Part shown: piece after piece, positions 63,072 through 64,000 of the stretch
How the letters are laid out: every line of letters starts with the position of its first letter
How positions within the stretch are numbered: position 1 is the first letter of the stretch
Origin: Cryoendolithus antarcticus
Lineage: Eukaryota > Ascomycota > Dothideomycetes > Cladosporiales > Cladosporiaceae
NCBI GenBank assembly: GCA_002077065.1
Contig: NAJO01000036.1
Span: 186,001-250,000, forward strand
Length of the DNA: 64,000 nt
Reading direction: 5' to 3'
The notes under the pieces: model-generated
The model's database searches: none
Told to the model about the DNA's origin: nothing
The model's input: only the letters and a program-made list of their open reading frames with translations
Made by a program: the position numbers and the translations under genes

Positions 63072-64000
63072 ATGGACCAACGATCAGGTTTCCGCGTTGC
63101 TGCGAAGCTTGAGAAGCGCAGCTTGCTCATTGCGATCAACTGCGTAGCAGCTTTGTCTATTTTCTTCTTCGGCTATGATCAAGGTATGCGGTTCAATCAA
63201 CGCGAGATCGATGCCGTGATTGCATCTCGAGCCATGCGAGAGAATTAGCGATGGTTCACGTCTGACTTGAGACCAGGCATGATGGGCGGCGTCAACAACG
63301 CCAAAGACTACATCGACCTCATGGGCTTCGGCTACGTCAACGATGCCGGCGATCCTGTCGTCACCGACTCCCTCCTCCAAGGTGGCATCGTCAGCGTCTA
63401 TTACCTCGGAACTCTGATGGGCTGTCTGGTCGGCGGCTGGATCGGTGACAGGATTGGTCGCATCAAAACGATCGCGTTCGGCGCTGCTTGGGCTATCTTT
63501 GGCGCGGTCTTGCAGTGCTCTGCGCAGAATCACAGCTGGATGATCTGTGCCAGGCTGATCAACGGCTGGGGAACGGGAGCCCTGAATGCCATCGTGCCTG
63601 TCTGGGCAACGGAGACAGCAGAGCACACCAGCCGTGGCCAGTTCATCGCCATCGAATTCACGCTAAATATCTTCGGTGAGTGGTGCCGAGTGCGGAGTGC
63701 GATTGTGCAAGGCTGACTTTCCCCAGGTGTCGTCGTGGTATGTCTCCCATTTTAAACACCCCCCCGGCTCCCCCTGCAACGACCTGATATCACACGGTGC
63801 TGACACCTCAATGGGCATATTGGCTCTCGTTCGGATTATCGTACGTCGATGGCGGCAATTCTGCCATCCGGTGGCGCTTCCCGATTGCTTTTCAGATCAT
63901 TCCGTTGATTGTGCTCTTTGGCATATGCTGGTTCTTCCCCGAATCTCCCAGGTGGCTCGCAAAGGTTGGCCGCGACGAAGAGGCCCGCTACATCCTCCAG
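63072..64000 (+). CDS. MFS sugar transporter, partial (cut by window edge)
   Basis: Sugar-porter family member of the major facilitator superfamily, expected in the plasma membrane. Visible exons: 63072-63183, 63277-63675, 63727-63737 (11 nt) and a part from about 63815 to the edge. Helix 1 carries FFFGYDQGMMGGV. The loop motif GGWIGDRIGRIKTIAF, the helix 4-5 region (RLINGWGTGALNAIVPVWAT) and PESPRWLAK after helix 6 are standard sugar-porter signatures. The 11-nt exon adds the Val-Val-Val that follows FTLNIFG. The next exon should start GCA-TAT-TGG (AYWLSFGLSYVDGG), but the bases before it read TGG (63812-63814), not an AG. The first AG after the donor at 63738 is at 63895; using it keeps frame but drops 27 residues of a membrane helix. 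The 3' end lies outside the window. Confidence 0.8.

Noticed and set aside
1..64000. Transposons, repeat-induced mutation, CRISPR arrays or a biosynthetic gene cluster
   Set aside because: No transposase or reverse transcriptase domains, no terminal repeats, no AT-rich mutated blocks and no clustered biosynthetic enzymes were seen. A dinucleotide RIP-index scan would settle the mutation question.

Overview
The window is nuclear DNA of a filamentous ascomycete (Pezizomycotina). A Dothideomycete fits best, but that is an inference from gene content, not a phylogenetic result. The evidence is dense protein genes, many short GT-AG introns (mostly 50-60 nt, often with a CTGAC/CTAAC-like branch site), a Dicer of the fungal Dcl1 type, mitochondrial transhydrogenase, a TSC1 homologue and a HEI10-type meiotic RING protein. 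I saw no transposon, CRISPR array, rRNA or convincing tRNA. Exon borders below were worked out by eye from reading frame, splice consensus and family conservation.

Layout, left to right. 0.4-5.1 kb: a DENN-domain protein, then a HEI10/CCNB1IP1-like crossover RING protein. 5.2-10.7 kb: the spliceosomal helicase Prp22 (-) diverging from Zpr1 (+). 10.7-12.9 kb: a gene-poor stretch. 12.9-22.6 kb: Tsc1/hamartin (+), Dicer-like 1 (-) and Tap42 (+). 23.4-26.5 kb: a MATE transporter (+) converging on FAD synthase (-). 27.1-27.6 kb: a small four-exon gene for a secreted, cysteine-rich, apparently Kex2-processed peptide. 28.2-34.2 kb: mitoribosomal uS12m (-) | Rpa12 (+) > < deoxyhypusine hydroxylase (-) | NECAP (+) > < She9/Mdm33 (-) | Pyp1-like HAD phosphatase (+). 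34.7-40.2 kb: the cohesin loader Scc2. 40.8-46.4 kb: mitochondrial NAD(P) transhydrogenase, a DUF924 protein and a small coiled-coil protein. 46.5-51.3 kb: aldehyde dehydrogenase and the mRNA export adaptor Yra1, which has an exceptionally long intron. 52.1-53.5 kb: a decayed F-box gene. 53.6-61.9 kb: Pop5 (-) | Esf1 (+), an unknown protein, a Dpb3/CHRAC1-type histone-fold gene with an in-frame stop at codon 3, a CLC chloride/proton exchanger, and DNA polymerase delta subunit 4. 63.1-64 kb: a sugar transporter cut by the window edge, with a missing splice acceptor.

The genes mostly alternate as divergent pairs sharing 170-470 bp promoters and convergent pairs 65-200 bp apart. Most are housekeeping: RNA processing (Prp22, Yra1, Pop5, Esf1, Rpa12), chromosome biology (Scc2, histone-fold protein, Pol delta subunit, HEI10), TOR-linked signalling (Tsc1, Tap42) and mitochondria (uS12m, She9, transhydrogenase). 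There is no secondary-metabolite cluster. The most unusual items are the secreted peptide gene, the 712-nt YRA1 intron, and four lesions in otherwise conserved or gene-like reading frames (histone-fold stop, sugar-transporter acceptor, and start loss plus frameshifts in the F-box gene) that could be real decay or sequence errors.
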